A stretch of 64,000 bases of DNA from Taishania sp965247975 (GTDB taxonomy: Bacteria; Bacteroidota; Bacteroidia; Flavobacteriales_D; Crocinitomicaceae). Every line of letters begins with the position of its first letter. Positions within the stretch are counted from its first letter, which is position 1. Positions 7,160 to 16,100 of this stretch are shown piece after piece. The position numbers were made by a program, and so were the translations under genes. The stretch spans positions 1,302,001 to 1,366,000 of the forward strand of contig OZ252050.1 of assembly GCA_965247975.1 (NCBI GenBank). The letters are read 5' to 3'. Below the pieces are notes generated by a model. That model was not told where the DNA came from and did not search any database. It was given only the letters and a program-made list of their open reading frames with translations.

Positions 7160-8065
7160 ATGCGAATATTAAAAATTACCTTCATGCTTGCCAGTGTTGC
7201 GCTCTTTAGCACTTCCTGCCTAGTGAGTAAAAAGAAATACACTGCTTTGCAATCGGAATTAGATACCACGAAAAAGCAGAAATCTGAATTGGAAGCAAAA
7301 ATGTTCTCCTGTGAAAACAGTGTGAAAAATTTGCAAAGTGAAAATGTAAACCTCAACAGCACAATAGTTGGTCGCGAGGCACACATCGCCGATTTGAAAT
7401 CACAATTGGAAGATTGTAAAGCGATTCGTGATAAACAATTGACTGCAGTGGGCGACTTGACAGTTATTACGCAAGCAGCGAACGATAACATCAAAGAAAC
7501 GTTGGCACAATTGGAGCGAAAAGACAAATACATCCGTTTGTTGCAAGAAGCTAAATCGAAAGCTGATTCAATCAATTTGGCTTTGGCTGTGAATTTGAAA
7601 GGTGTATTGAAAGAAGGTTTAGACGATACAGATGTGGACATCAAAGTGGATAAAACAGTTGTAATGGTGAACCTTTCGGATAATGTCTTATTCAAAAAAG
7701 GAAGCGCTGATTTGTCGCCAAGAGCCAGTGAAGTGTTAGCGAAAATTGCACTGATCATCGAATCTCGTCCTGAATTGGAAGTAATGGTAGAAGGATATAC
7801 AGATTCTGATCCGTTCAAAAATTCATGTAACAAAGACAACTGGGATTTAAGTGTACGTCGTTCAACAGCTGTTGTTCGTATGCTGAAAGAAGAATTCAAC
7901 ATCAATCCAAACCGCCTTATCGCAGCGGGTAGAGGAGAGTTCAACGCTTTAGTTCCGAACGACACACCGGATAACAAAGCGAAAAACCGTAGAACACGCA
8001 TCATCATTTTACCAAAATTGAATGAGTTTTACGATTTGTTGGACCCAACAAAAGCACCACAATAG
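7160..8065 (+). CDS. OmpA-family outer-membrane lipoprotein
   Basis: This 301-residue lipoprotein probably links the outer membrane to peptidoglycan. The signal peptide ends in a lipobox FSTSC (Cys20). A long coiled coil rich in K, E, Q and S follows (about 25-150). The C-terminal OmpA domain (about 165-290) includes LFKKGSADLSPRA, the VEGYTDSDP turn, NWDLSVRRSTAVVRML and the closing KAKNRRTRIIIL. These contain the Asp and Arg residues that bind diaminopimelate in this family. The gene is monocistronic, with a terminator right behind it. The coiled coil is compatible with spanning the periplasm. Confidence 0.9.
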   Translation: MRILKITFMLASVALFSTSCLVSKKKYTALQSELDTTKKQKSELEAKMFSCENSVKNLQSENVNLNSTIVGREAHIADLKSQLEDCKAIRDKQLTAVGDLTVITQAANDNIKETLAQLERKDKYIRLLQEAKSKADSINLALAVNLKGVLKEGLDDTDVDIKVDKTVVMVNLSDNVLFKKGSADLSPRASEVLAKIALIIESRPELEVMVEGYTDSDPFKNSCNKDNWDLSVRRSTAVVRMLKEEFNINPNRLIAAGRGEFNALVPNDTPDNKAKNRRTRIIILPKLNEFYDLLDPTKAPQ

Positions 8066-8085
8066 GTTGAATAACACATTATAAG

Positions 8086-8119
8086 AAAAAGGAAAATCGT
8101 TTGGTTTTCCTTTTTTTTT
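8086..8119 (+). terminator. Rho-independent terminator after the OmpA lipoprotein gene
   Basis: AAAAAGGAAAA and TTTTCCTTTTT form an 11-bp stem with an 8-base loop, followed by further Ts. It starts 20 bases after the stop codon. Confidence 0.8.
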
Positions 8120-8300
8120 ATGGTCTTTTCCGCATCAAAATAATATGCATGCGTAATTTTTTTTTCTTAAAAAGTTGTGTATTAAAAAAAATGTTGTAAT
8201 TTGGTCGTTAATAATCATTAAAAAAACGGCAAGCTTATAGAATAAAATATTACTCAGTAAATTAAAATCTAAATTAATTAACTACTTAAATTGAGTAATT

Positions 8301-8897
8301 ATGGCTATGGAGCGAATGGATGACCGTGAATTAATCATTGCATATATTAACGGTAACGAGAAAGCATTTGAATGCTTATTGATGCGTCATAAAGACAAAA
8401 TGCATCGTTTTATCTACTTAAAAGTGCGCGATCACTTGTTGGCAGAGGATATTTTTCAAGAGGCATTTATCAAAATTATCAATACCTTGAAAGCAGGATC
8501 TTACAACGAAGAAGGTAAATTTTTGCCTTGGGCAATGCGGATTGCACACAACTTGGTGATTGATCATTTCAGAAAATCAAACAAAATGAAAATGATTTCT
8601 GAAACTTCTTCTAAGAATGAAGATTTCAACATCTTTGACACCTTGTCTTTGAAAGATCAAAACATTGAAGATCAAATCACTGCGGATGAGTTGAAAAATC
8701 AAATGGTGGATTTGGTAGAATATCTGCCGGATGCGCAACGCGATATTTTGAAGCAACGAATTTTCCAAGATATGTCCTTCAAAGACATTGCCGATATGGA
8801 AGATATTAGTATCAATACAGCATTGGGAAGAATGCGCTACGCACTCATTAACCTTCGAAAGTTGATCGATAAACACCAATTAGTTACGGATTTCTAA
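8301..8897 (+). CDS. ECF-type RNA polymerase sigma factor
   Basis: This 198-residue sigma-70 family protein has only regions 2 and 4. Region 2 (about 20-95) includes AEDIFQEAFIKI and the -10-binding stretch FLPWAMRIAHNLVIDHFRK. Region 4 (about 135-185) includes PDAQRDILKQRIFQDMSFKDIA, a helix-turn-helix that binds the -35 box. Both N-terminal methionines (8301 and 8307) are possible starts. No anti-sigma factor gene follows; the next gene is sucD on the other strand. This is therefore an orphan ECF factor, perhaps controlled at transcription or by an unlinked partner. A hairpin terminator lies 34 bases downstream. Confidence 0.92.
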   Translation: MAMERMDDRELIIAYINGNEKAFECLLMRHKDKMHRFIYLKVRDHLLAEDIFQEAFIKIINTLKAGSYNEEGKFLPWAMRIAHNLVIDHFRKSNKMKMISETSSKNEDFNIFDTLSLKDQNIEDQITADELKNQMVDLVEYLPDAQRDILKQRIFQDMSFKDIADMEDISINTALGRMRYALINLRKLIDKHQLVTDF

Positions 8898-8930
8898 AAC
8901 CCCTATAAATAAATTATGTTTGGTAAGGAG

Positions 8931-8958
8931 CCTTTCTCACGTCGAGAAAGGTTTTTTT
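8931..8958 (+). terminator. Rho-independent terminator after the sigma factor gene
   Basis: CCTTTCTC-ACGTC-GAGAAAGG followed by seven Ts, an 8-bp perfect stem. Confidence 0.85.
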
Positions 8959-8989
8959 GTTTTGGAGTGTTTTCGTCACGGTTTTTGGT

Positions 8990-9075
8990 CAAAAACACGA
9001 GGCCACTGAGTTTATCGAAGTGCGCCGAAAACAGATTGTGGATGCGCTTTCCCTGCGGACTATCGTCCGCGGTTC
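8990..9075. repeat. Intergenic hairpin cluster, REP-like
   Basis: GCCACTGAGTTTATCGAAGTGCG (9001 onward) contains the CACT...AGTG pairing of a motif I recall as common between bacterial genes. It is followed by GCGGAC-TATC-GTCCGC (9055-9070), a perfect 6-bp stem. The stretch is markedly more GC-rich than its surroundings and no gene is supported in it. Confidence 0.45.
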
Positions 9076-9130
9076 AAGCGCTTTCGCTCTTTCAGAGCTT
9101 AGAAGATCTTGTTACATAAATGAACCATAA

Positions 9131-9262
9131 TTTTTCGATTTATCGAAAATATCGGTGACATCGTAATTTGAGTGTACTTTATTCTTATAAGTAATTTTTA
9201 TCCGTGCATCCGTGGCAAAAATCTTTACGAATTTTTTTTGTCACGGATGCACGGATATTTTT
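9131..9262. repeat. Interspersed repeat with CACGGATGCACGGAT hairpin, locus 1
   Basis: TTTTCGATTTATCGAAAATA (9132-9151) is a near-perfect hairpin. ATCCGTGCATCCGTG (9200-9214) and CACGGATGCACGGAT (9242-9256) then form perfect 15-bp arms, with A- and T-runs extending the pairing. The same two components recur in the same order at 54335-54403, where an additional inverted arm begins at 54231. It fills the spacer between the sigma factor and sucD genes, and no gene is visible here. Confidence 0.7.
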
Positions 9263-9310
9263 TAGTTAAAGCACATTAAGTAATACTCTGTTTGTGTAAA
9301 AATCAAGCAC

Positions 9311-9342
9311 AAAAAAAAGCCGAAGAAATTTCCTCGGCTTTT
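9311..9342 (-). terminator. Rho-independent terminator of sucD
   Basis: On the minus strand, AAAAGCCGA and TCGGCTTTT pair around a partly pairing 10-base loop and are followed by a run of Ts. It lies 20 bases after the sucD stop codon. Confidence 0.85.
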
Positions 9343-9362
9343 CAACTATTTATTGGCTTTTA

Positions 9363-10241
9363 TTAAGCGATCACGCCCAACACTTCTGCCATTTTCTTTC
9401 CAATTTCTGCTGGTGAATCAACTACGTGGATTCCACACTCACGCATGATGCGTTTTTTTGCTTCCGCAGTGTCGTCATCACCACCAACAATTGCTCCAGC
9501 ATGACCCATTGTTCTTCCTTTAGGTGCCGTTTCACCTGCAATGAATCCAACAACTGGTTTGCGCGAATTTTCTTTGATCCATCGTGCAGCAATTGCTTCC
9601 AAGTTTCCGCCGATTTCTCCAATCATCACAATTCCTTCAGTCTCTGGGTCGTTCATCAACAATTCAACAGCCTCACGTGTTGTTGTTCCGATGATTGGGT
9701 CACCACCAATTCCAATGGCTGTTGTAATTCCCAATCCTGCTTTTGCAACTTGATCAGCAGCTTCGTAAGTCAAAGTTCCAGATTTTGAAACAATTCCGAT
9801 TTTTCCAGTTTTGAATACAAATCCTGGCATAATCCCAACTTTCGCTTGACCAGCCGTAATGATTCCAGGACAATTTGGTCCAATCAAACGGCAATCGTAT
9901 GCTTTAATATATTCTTTCGCTATAACCATATCATTCACAGGAATTCCTTCTGTGATACAAACGATTACTTTGATTCCAGCATTCGCTGCTTCCATAATTG
10001 CGTCTGCAGCAAATGCAGGTGGCACAAAAATGATTGATACATTCGCCCCAGTTGCTTCAACCGCGTCTAAAACTGTATTAAAAACAGGTTTGTCTAAATG
10101 AAGTTGACCACCTTTTCCTGGAGTCACACCACCAACAACATTGGTTCCGTACTCAATCATTTGACCAGCGTGGAAAGTTCCTTCGCTACCCGTAAATCCT
10201 TGAACAATTACTTTCGAATCTTTGTTTACTAATACGCTCAT
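9363..10241 (-). CDS. sucD: Succinyl-CoA ligase (ADP-forming), alpha subunit
   Basis: SucD is the alpha subunit of the TCA-cycle enzyme that couples succinyl-CoA hydrolysis to nucleotide triphosphate formation. It binds CoA and carries the phosphorylated histidine. The 292 residues show the N-terminal CoA-binding Rossmann domain (VIVQGFTGSEGTFHA at 12-25, PGKGG at 41-45). The ligase domain carries the active-site histidine in TMGHAGAIVGG (His247). The usual partner sucC is not adjacent and not in this window, so the two subunit genes are split, as is common in Bacteroidota. A TATTTTTG promoter box lies at 10294-10287 and a terminator follows, so it is a single-gene unit. Confidence 0.96.
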   Translation of the reverse strand: MSVLVNKDSKVIVQGFTGSEGTFHAGQMIEYGTNVVGGVTPGKGGQLHLDKPVFNTVLDAVEATGANVSIIFVPPAFAADAIMEAANAGIKVIVCITEGIPVNDMVIAKEYIKAYDCRLIGPNCPGIITAGQAKVGIMPGFVFKTGKIGIVSKSGTLTYEAADQVAKAGLGITTAIGIGGDPIIGTTTREAVELLMNDPETEGIVMIGEIGGNLEAIAARWIKENSRKPVVGFIAGETAPKGRTMGHAGAIVGGDDDTAEAKKRIMRECGIHVVDSPAEIGKKMAEVLGVIA

Positions 10242-10286
10242 TATCGCGAGATTTATTAATTATTGTGGGTAATTATTTACCGAGCC

Positions 10287-10294
10287 CAAAAATA
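10287..10294 (-). promoter_or_regulatory. -7 promoter box (TATTTTTG) for sucD
   Basis: A TAnnTTTG match on the minus strand, 46 bases upstream of the sucD start codon. Confidence 0.55.
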
Positions 10295-10349
10295 GTAGTT
10301 TGATTTTGGATTGTCAATCTTTGGATGATTTAAATTAATGAATTTCGAA

Positions 10350-10799
10350 TTATTTCACACTCACAACCTCCATTTCGAAATACAAAATGGAATTTTCAGG
10401 GATTGCCTCCAATTCAGTGTCGCCGTAACCAAGCTGTGGAGGTACAATTAATTTGGCTTTTCCACCTGGTTTCAATAAGGTCATTATTTCTTGCCAAGCT
10501 GCAATCAATTTGGAAACTTGAAATTCAACAGGAGTATTTTTTTTATCGAACGTTGTTCCGTTCAATAATTTTCCAGTGTATTTAAATGAAACAAAATCGT
10601 TGTATAAAATGGATTTCCCTTCGCCTTCCTCCAAGATTTGGTAATATAATCCTGTTTCTGAACGCTCCATTTTTAGATTTTTCTTCTTGGCAAACGCTTC
10701 AATTTTAGCTTCAAAGTCCTTCAATTGCTCTTCACTGTAGGTGGAACAAGCGGAAATAAATGCAATTAAAAAAACAAAGAAAAGAGATTTCAATTTCAT
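10350..10799 (-). CDS. FKBP-type peptidyl-prolyl cis-trans isomerase lipoprotein
   Basis: This 149-residue envelope lipoprotein catalyses cis-trans isomerisation of proline bonds, probably helping secreted proteins to fold. The signal peptide has the lipobox FISAC (Cys18). After a short linker helix, the FKBP domain (about 55-149) shows DFVSFKYTGKLLNGTTFD, the LIAAWQEIMTLLKPGGKAKLIVPP core and LGYGD, followed by a final strand (FEMEVVSV). It is the last gene of a minus-strand cluster and begins 3 bases after the TraB/GumN gene ends, so the two are probably co-transcribed. Confidence 0.9.
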   Translation of the reverse strand: MKLKSLFFVFLIAFISACSTYSEEQLKDFEAKIEAFAKKKNLKMERSETGLYYQILEEGEGKSILYNDFVSFKYTGKLLNGTTFDKKNTPVEFQVSKLIAAWQEIMTLLKPGGKAKLIVPPQLGYGDTELEAIPENSILYFEMEVVSVK

Positions 10800-10802
10800 A
10801 AA

Positions 10803-11684
10803 TTAAAGTTTTATGGGCTTTAAAGTGTAGCCTTGTTTTTCAAGCAATCGAATGAGTCCGTTTGGACCACCTAGGTGTCCCGCTCCAACTGCAATAAAGG
10901 TGCTTTTTTCTTGTATAAATCCTTCGATTTTCGAAATCCAATCTTTGTTGCGATTATCTAATAAAATGCGTTGTTTTTCATCGCTCAAACCATTGTCGTC
11001 GTTGGTTGTAAACGAATACAGTAAATCTACATTTTGAGCCAAATACAATTTGTTCATTTGATCCATAATGCTGTCGCTCTTGTCATACTCACGGATTGTT
11101 CCCATTACAAACTCCGCCATTTCGGCTTGCGACATTTGATCAAAAAAGCTCAATTGTTGCTCAATGGTTTCTAAACCTTTCGTCGGTATTTTTTCACTTT
11201 TCGCCAACGAAGAAATATTGATTTCGTAGGATTCTACAGGTTTTTTAAGTGTCATCTGCGTTGCCATTTGAATCACAGCAAAGGGTTTCATTTTGTCCAT
11301 CGAAGCCCGAAATTTTGTCGAGTCCATTTTTGTTTCTGTCCAAGCCCAATTGAAAATAGTGTCTTGTTGTTCTTTCGAGAAATAATCAAAAAAAGATCCA
11401 GAGTCAAGCATGATGTGTTTCATGGCTTCTTTACGGTTTATTTCTCCGATTTCCATGACTACTAACTCAGAACTCGTAATGATTTTATTCAATTTTTTCG
11501 GGAAATAATACAATTCCTTGTCGATCATGTGGATGGTGCCAAACAAATAGCATTTTCCTGAAACCTTCGGACCTTCAATTTCCCAAAGAATGGCATTCTC
11601 TTCCATTGGAAATGGCCGTTCTGTTTGACCAAAACTAAAAAGTGTTGCCAAAAAAATCACGAAAATTATTCCAAATCTTGTCAT
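10803..11684 (-). CDS. TraB/GumN (ChaN-like fold) family protein, secreted
   Basis: This 293-residue protein has an N-terminal signal peptide ending near residue 20 (FSFGQ). The two motifs of the TraB/GumN family are present: CYLFGTIHMIDKE near residues 45-57 and VGAGHLGGPNGLIRLLEKQGY near the C-terminus. The conserved His and Glu residues of this family are thought to form a metal-dependent hydrolase site, but no bacterial substrate is established. The ATG overlaps the upstream methyltransferase stop as ATGA (11684-11681), indicating coupled translation. The following FKBP lipoprotein suggests an envelope-quality function for the operon; this is inferred. Confidence 0.85.
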   Translation of the reverse strand: MTRFGIIFVIFLATLFSFGQTERPFPMEENAILWEIEGPKVSGKCYLFGTIHMIDKELYYFPKKLNKIITSSELVVMEIGEINRKEAMKHIMLDSGSFFDYFSKEQQDTIFNWAWTETKMDSTKFRASMDKMKPFAVIQMATQMTLKKPVESYEINISSLAKSEKIPTKGLETIEQQLSFFDQMSQAEMAEFVMGTIREYDKSDSIMDQMNKLYLAQNVDLLYSFTTNDDNGLSDEKQRILLDNRNKDWISKIEGFIQEKSTFIAVGAGHLGGPNGLIRLLEKQGYTLKPIKL

Positions 11685-12391
11685 TGCATTCGCTTCATTT
11701 CTACCAAATATTGGTTTTCTTCTTCAAAAATTAATTGCGTTGAAAGTCCTACTTTTTCCGCTGTTTCCCGCAAGGTGTTAAAATCAACATACAACCAATC
11801 AAACCATTCAGTTTTTGTTTCCTTAAACCCCATTCTGAATTTAAAATCACCTTGGTATTCACTATTTAAGTCTAGCCAAACTGCACCTTCATCATCTTCG
11901 TAAATATAACTGACATCGGTGGAATCGCAAATAATTTTACCTGTTTCCGTCAAACAATCTTTCGCATGCAGCAGAAAATTTTCCAGTGCATTCAATCGTT
12001 TTGCAATTCCTATGCCATTCATCAGAAAAATGACCGTATCGTATTTTTCATTTTTGAGGTCCATAAAATCCATTTCATGCGCATCAATCCCTTTCGATTG
12101 CATATATGAAACAGCTCCTGGGGAAAAATCAATTGCTTTAACTTTAAATCCTTTTGACATCAACACTTTTGCGTGTGCACCTGCACCTGCACCAACGTCT
12201 AAAATTGAACCTTGGCACAATTTAATCGCCATTTTTTCGAGTTCTGGCATCGCTTCAAAGTCTCTGAAAAGGCAATCAACAGGAAGTATGTCATCATCAC
12301 AAATGTCTGATTCTACAATGATGTCTTCTGCTTTTCCAAGTTCAGCGAATTCAAGAATTGCTCGACCAATTGCGTCGTTTTCTTTTGTCAT
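11681..12391 (-). CDS. Class I SAM-dependent methyltransferase
   Basis: This 236-residue cytosolic protein has the Rossmann-type SAM-binding site. Motif I is ILDVGAGAGAHAKVL (about 63-77), and an acidic residue follows strand 2 (VKAIDFSPGAV). The motif IV region reads YDTVIFLMNGIGI, where the usual catalytic dipeptides are replaced by a hydrophobic stretch. The C-terminal half, with WFDWLYVDF, may define the substrate pocket. The substrate is not predictable; similar proteins are usually annotated only as methyltransferase. It sits between the pRiA4b ORF-3-like gene (3-base gap) and the TraB/GumN gene (4-base overlap), clearly in one operon. Confidence 0.85.
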   Translation of the reverse strand: MTKENDAIGRAILEFAELGKAEDIIVESDICDDDILPVDCLFRDFEAMPELEKMAIKLCQGSILDVGAGAGAHAKVLMSKGFKVKAIDFSPGAVSYMQSKGIDAHEMDFMDLKNEKYDTVIFLMNGIGIAKRLNALENFLLHAKDCLTETGKIICDSTDVSYIYEDDEGAVWLDLNSEYQGDFKFRMGFKETKTEWFDWLYVDFNTLRETAEKVGLSTQLIFEEENQYLVEMKRMQ

Positions 12392-12394
12392 GGA

Positions 12395-12937
12395 TTAATA
12401 TTCGTAATCGTCAAAATTGGAATAGTCTTCATCTGAAAGATCATCATCAAATTCATCAAAGCCAAATTCATCCTCGTCTTCAACATCACCAAGGAATAAA
12501 TCTTCGTTGTCTTCTGCTGTGCGCGAATCTTCTTTCGGAGCTTCTCCTACGGCAAGAACAACTGATGGAGTTGCAGGATCCTTTTTATCAAAACCAATTA
12601 ATTCAATGAGAAAAATCCACAGACGCATGAAATCATGGACCAAAATAAGTTTCTGGTCGGGTTGCTCAATGAAATTCTTAATTTTTTCTTCCGACATTAT
12701 TGCCGGAGATTCAGGATCTTCACCAAAGGTCATATCGGTCAATGTAATCTCTTGACCTTTGTCCCAATCATCATTGGAAACATAGAAAGAAGCCATTTGA
12801 TCTCCATTAAAACCGTAGCTTTCTAAAATTGTTTGATAGAAAACTTCGAAATTACTTTCATCGCTAATTAAGATATCTCGGAAAACTTCTTTTTTTGTTT
12901 CGGAATCAAGAAGTACTCTAAATTTCAGCCCAGCCAT
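12395..12937 (-). CDS. pRiA4b ORF-3-like / IS1096 passenger-type domain protein with acidic tail
   Basis: This 180-residue protein resembles the plasmid pRiA4b ORF-3-like family (also annotated IS1096 TnpR-like). The N-terminal pattern is FRVLLDSE...VFRDILISDESNFEVFYQTILESYGF, then MASFYVSNDDWDKGQEI, and LILVHDFMRLWIFLIELIGF near residue 100. The last 45 residues are extremely acidic (runs of D and E, ending in DDYEY). The family name comes from plasmid and IS-linked members, but chromosomal copies are common in Bacteroidota and there is no transposon evidence here. It is the first gene of a four-gene minus-strand operon. Its function is unknown; the acidic tail suggests binding to a basic partner. 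Confidence 0.75.
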   Translation of the reverse strand: MAGLKFRVLLDSETKKEVFRDILISDESNFEVFYQTILESYGFNGDQMASFYVSNDDWDKGQEITLTDMTFGEDPESPAIMSEEKIKNFIEQPDQKLILVHDFMRLWIFLIELIGFDKKDPATPSVVLAVGEAPKEDSRTAEDNEDLFLGDVEDEDEFGFDEFDDDLSDEDYSNFDDYEY

Positions 12938-13100
12938 TATTTTGGATATTTGAACTGGTAAAATTAGTGATATTTTATTTCATGGACGAATAGAAAGTCT
13001 TTTCAAAGGCAAAAAACATACTCAATTTCGAAATGAAGCAATTCCAAGATTCTTCATTTTTTTCCATTGAATTTTAAACCTCCCTTCATCTAGAATTCGC

Positions 13101-13108
13101 TATTTTTG
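13101..13108 (+). promoter_or_regulatory. -7 promoter box (TATTTTTG) for ccsBA
   Basis: A TAnnTTTG match followed by CACC. It overlaps an upstream in-frame TTG (13106), so that codon cannot be the start. The ATG at 13130 is the supported start. Confidence 0.6.
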
Positions 13109-13129
13109 CACCTACAAAACAAAACGTTG

Positions 13130-16100
13130 ATGGAAAAAATTCTCCAGTTTATATTCTCCATGAAAATGATGACCGTTGGGTTGATTCTTTTCTTGGTTTC
13201 AATCGGTGCAGCAACATTAATTGAATCGACTTACAATATTCAAGCGGCCAAAATAATTATTTACAACGCGCTTTGGTTTGAGTTGCTCTTGGTTTATTTA
13301 GGATTGAGTTTAATCGCAAATATTTTTCGTTACAAAATGTGGCAACGCGAAAAAATTGCAACGCTCATGTTTCACTTGTCGTTTATTGTCATCTTAATCG
13401 GAGCGGGAATCACACGCTACATCAGTTTTGAAGGTCAAATGCGTTTAGCAAATCCAGATCCTCAAAGTGGAGCATTGCGCATGGTAGATCACATTTATTC
13501 GTCGGAACCAAAATTGGATATGAACATCGATGGATTTCAAGTGACTTTCCCGAAAAACAATGTGATGTATATGTCTGAAATTACAGATAATTACTTTAAA
13601 CACGAAGCTTATTACGACAAAGGAAAGAAAGATATTTCCATTGAATACATTGATTTTAAAGCAAAGCAAATCGACAGCTTAATCATCCATGACACAATTC
13701 ATAATTTTGTACTGGATATCGTGACTGGCGGAATGAACTCTAATTACATTTCGAAGGGTGAACGAATGTTTGTAGGTCAAATTCCCTTAACTTTTGAACC
13801 CAAAGAGCCAACGGGTGGCATTGATTTGTATCGCTTCAAGGGACAAATGTACGTGAAGTCGAAATTTCCAATGAACTATTTGCCGATGACCGAAATGCGT
13901 AAAGCAAGAGAATCGGGACAAGAAATTCCTGATTCAATGTATGTCCAAGTAGCTGTTGATTCTATGGTGATGTTGAAATCCGCAACCTTGTATAATGTTG
14001 GTGGAGAGCAATTTGTTTTCAAGCAATTGATTCCCAATGCGCGAAAAATGTTAATGCCTTCTGGACGAAAAGATGTTGGGTTGGATTATTTAACCATCAA
14101 AGTGAGCGATGGTAAGTCGTCGAAAATTGTGCGTTTGGCTGGCGGAATGGGACAAATAGGAGAGGAAGAAGCCTTTTTTATGAATGGCTCGAACTATCGT
14201 TTTCAATATGGTTCTGTTCCGATGAAATTACCTTTTTCATTAGCATGCAATGAATTTCGCTTAGATCGCTACCCTGGTTCGGACGCTCCTTCTTCTTTTG
14301 AAAGTACAGTAACCGTTTTTGATCCGAAAAAAGAATCAAATCACAAACAACGGATTTTTATGAATAATGTGATGGACTATGATGGATATCGCTTTTTTCA
14401 ATCAGGTTATTTTCCAGATGAATCAGGGACCATTTTAAGTGTAAATCACGATTGGTTAGGTACAAATGTCACTTACCTTGGTTATTTATTGATGTCTATA
14501 GGAATGGTTATGTCCATTTTTGCGCGCGGCGGTCGATTTAGAGATTTAATAGGAAAATTGGATAAACTTTCAGAAAAACGTAAAACAATTTCTTCTGTTG
14601 TAGCATTTCTGTTTTTCACAATGAATCTAAATGCGCAAGAAATGAACCACGAGGACCATTCAGGTCACAATCATGCGGTCGGAACAGAACATGTGCATGA
14701 TTCAACTGCACAGCACCAAACTCACAGCACAACTCAAAAAAAGCCTATCAACGAAATGCCAATAAGTTTCATTTCGGAAGAACATGCCGATAAATTGGCG
14801 CACATGATGGTGCAAGATTTTGATGGTCGGATCGCACCTTTCCATACGGTTTGTGATGAGTTATTGCGCAAAATTCACCGCAAAAATACGTTTACAGATT
14901 CAAAAGGAAATACCTACAACGCCGTTCAAACCATTTTGAGCATGCACATGTCACCAGAGCGATGGATGAACGAAAAAATCGTGTATGTTTCAAAAGTGTT
15001 GCATCCTTCATTGGGAATTACAAATAAATATGCTTCGATCAAAGATTTGTTGGACGAAAATAAATCCTTCAAACTTTCCAAAGCGTATGATGCAACTCAT
15101 CAAAAATTAGACAAAGACAAAGGTGAGTTTGATAAGCAATTGGTAAAATTAGTTGAACGTTACCAAATCGTTGCAGCATTTCCAGCATGGACATATATCA
15201 AAATGGTGCCTGTGCGTAATGACCAAAAACGAACATGGTTTTCTCCAATGGACAACCAAGTAATTGCAAATGAAGAAGCAATGTTTCGGTCATCGATGGA
15301 ATATTTCAAGGATTTATTTGAAGCCATTGGGACGAATAATTATGCAGAAGCGGATAAATCACTCGATGCATTTTTGAAATTGCAACGCGAAGCAGCTGGT
15401 GATTTGGCTCCAAGCGAAACAAAAATTGCGTTGGAAGTAAGTTACAATAAAATGCAGATTTTTAAACGGGCGCAATATTCATATTTGTTGCTTGGTTTGG
15501 TTTTGTTAATTGTGTTTTTTGTGCGCATTTTAGTCAATGCGGATCGCGAAGGTGGAAAAGCAATGAAGTGGGTAAAACGCATTTTTACTTGGTTGACAGT
15601 TATAATTTTTCTCTACCACGGAGCTGGCTTGTTGATGCGATGGAATATTTCAGGTCACGCACCATGGAGTAATGGTTACGAAGCTGTTATTTTCATCGCT
15701 TGGGTAACAATGCTCGCAGGATTACTTTTTTCGAAGAAAAATGCGGTTGTTATCGCGGCAGCAGCGTTGCTTGCATTCTTCATGATCTTTGTAACCGAAA
15801 TGAATCTCTTAGATCCAGAGATTACGCCTTTGCAACCTGTTTTAAAATCCTATTGGTTGATGATTCACGTAGCGATTATCACAGGAAGTTACGGTTTCCT
15901 TGGTTTAGGTGCAATCGTCGGATTCGTGAATTTGTTATTATACACGTTCAGAACAAAAAAGAACGCCAGTGTTTTGGGAACAAATATCAGTGAATTGACT
16001 TACATCAGTGAAATGACAATCACCATTGGTCTGTTCATGCTTACTATCGGAACATTTCTTGGTGGTATTTGGGCCAATGAATCGTGGGGCCGTTATTGGG

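Noticed and set aside
7129..8007. Long open frame of 292 codons on the minus strand opposite the OmpA lipoprotein gene
   Set aside because: It lies wholly antisense to a convincing OmpA-family gene and shows a biased, serine- and phenylalanine-rich composition with no family features; it is a shadow frame.
12395..12937. Insertion sequence remnant, because the domain is sometimes named after IS1096
   Set aside because: There are no inverted repeats or transposase nearby, and the gene is firmly embedded in an operon of chromosomal genes.
13106..13129. Upstream in-frame TTG start for ccsBA
   Set aside because: It overlaps the TATTTTTG promoter box, so it would not be in the transcript.
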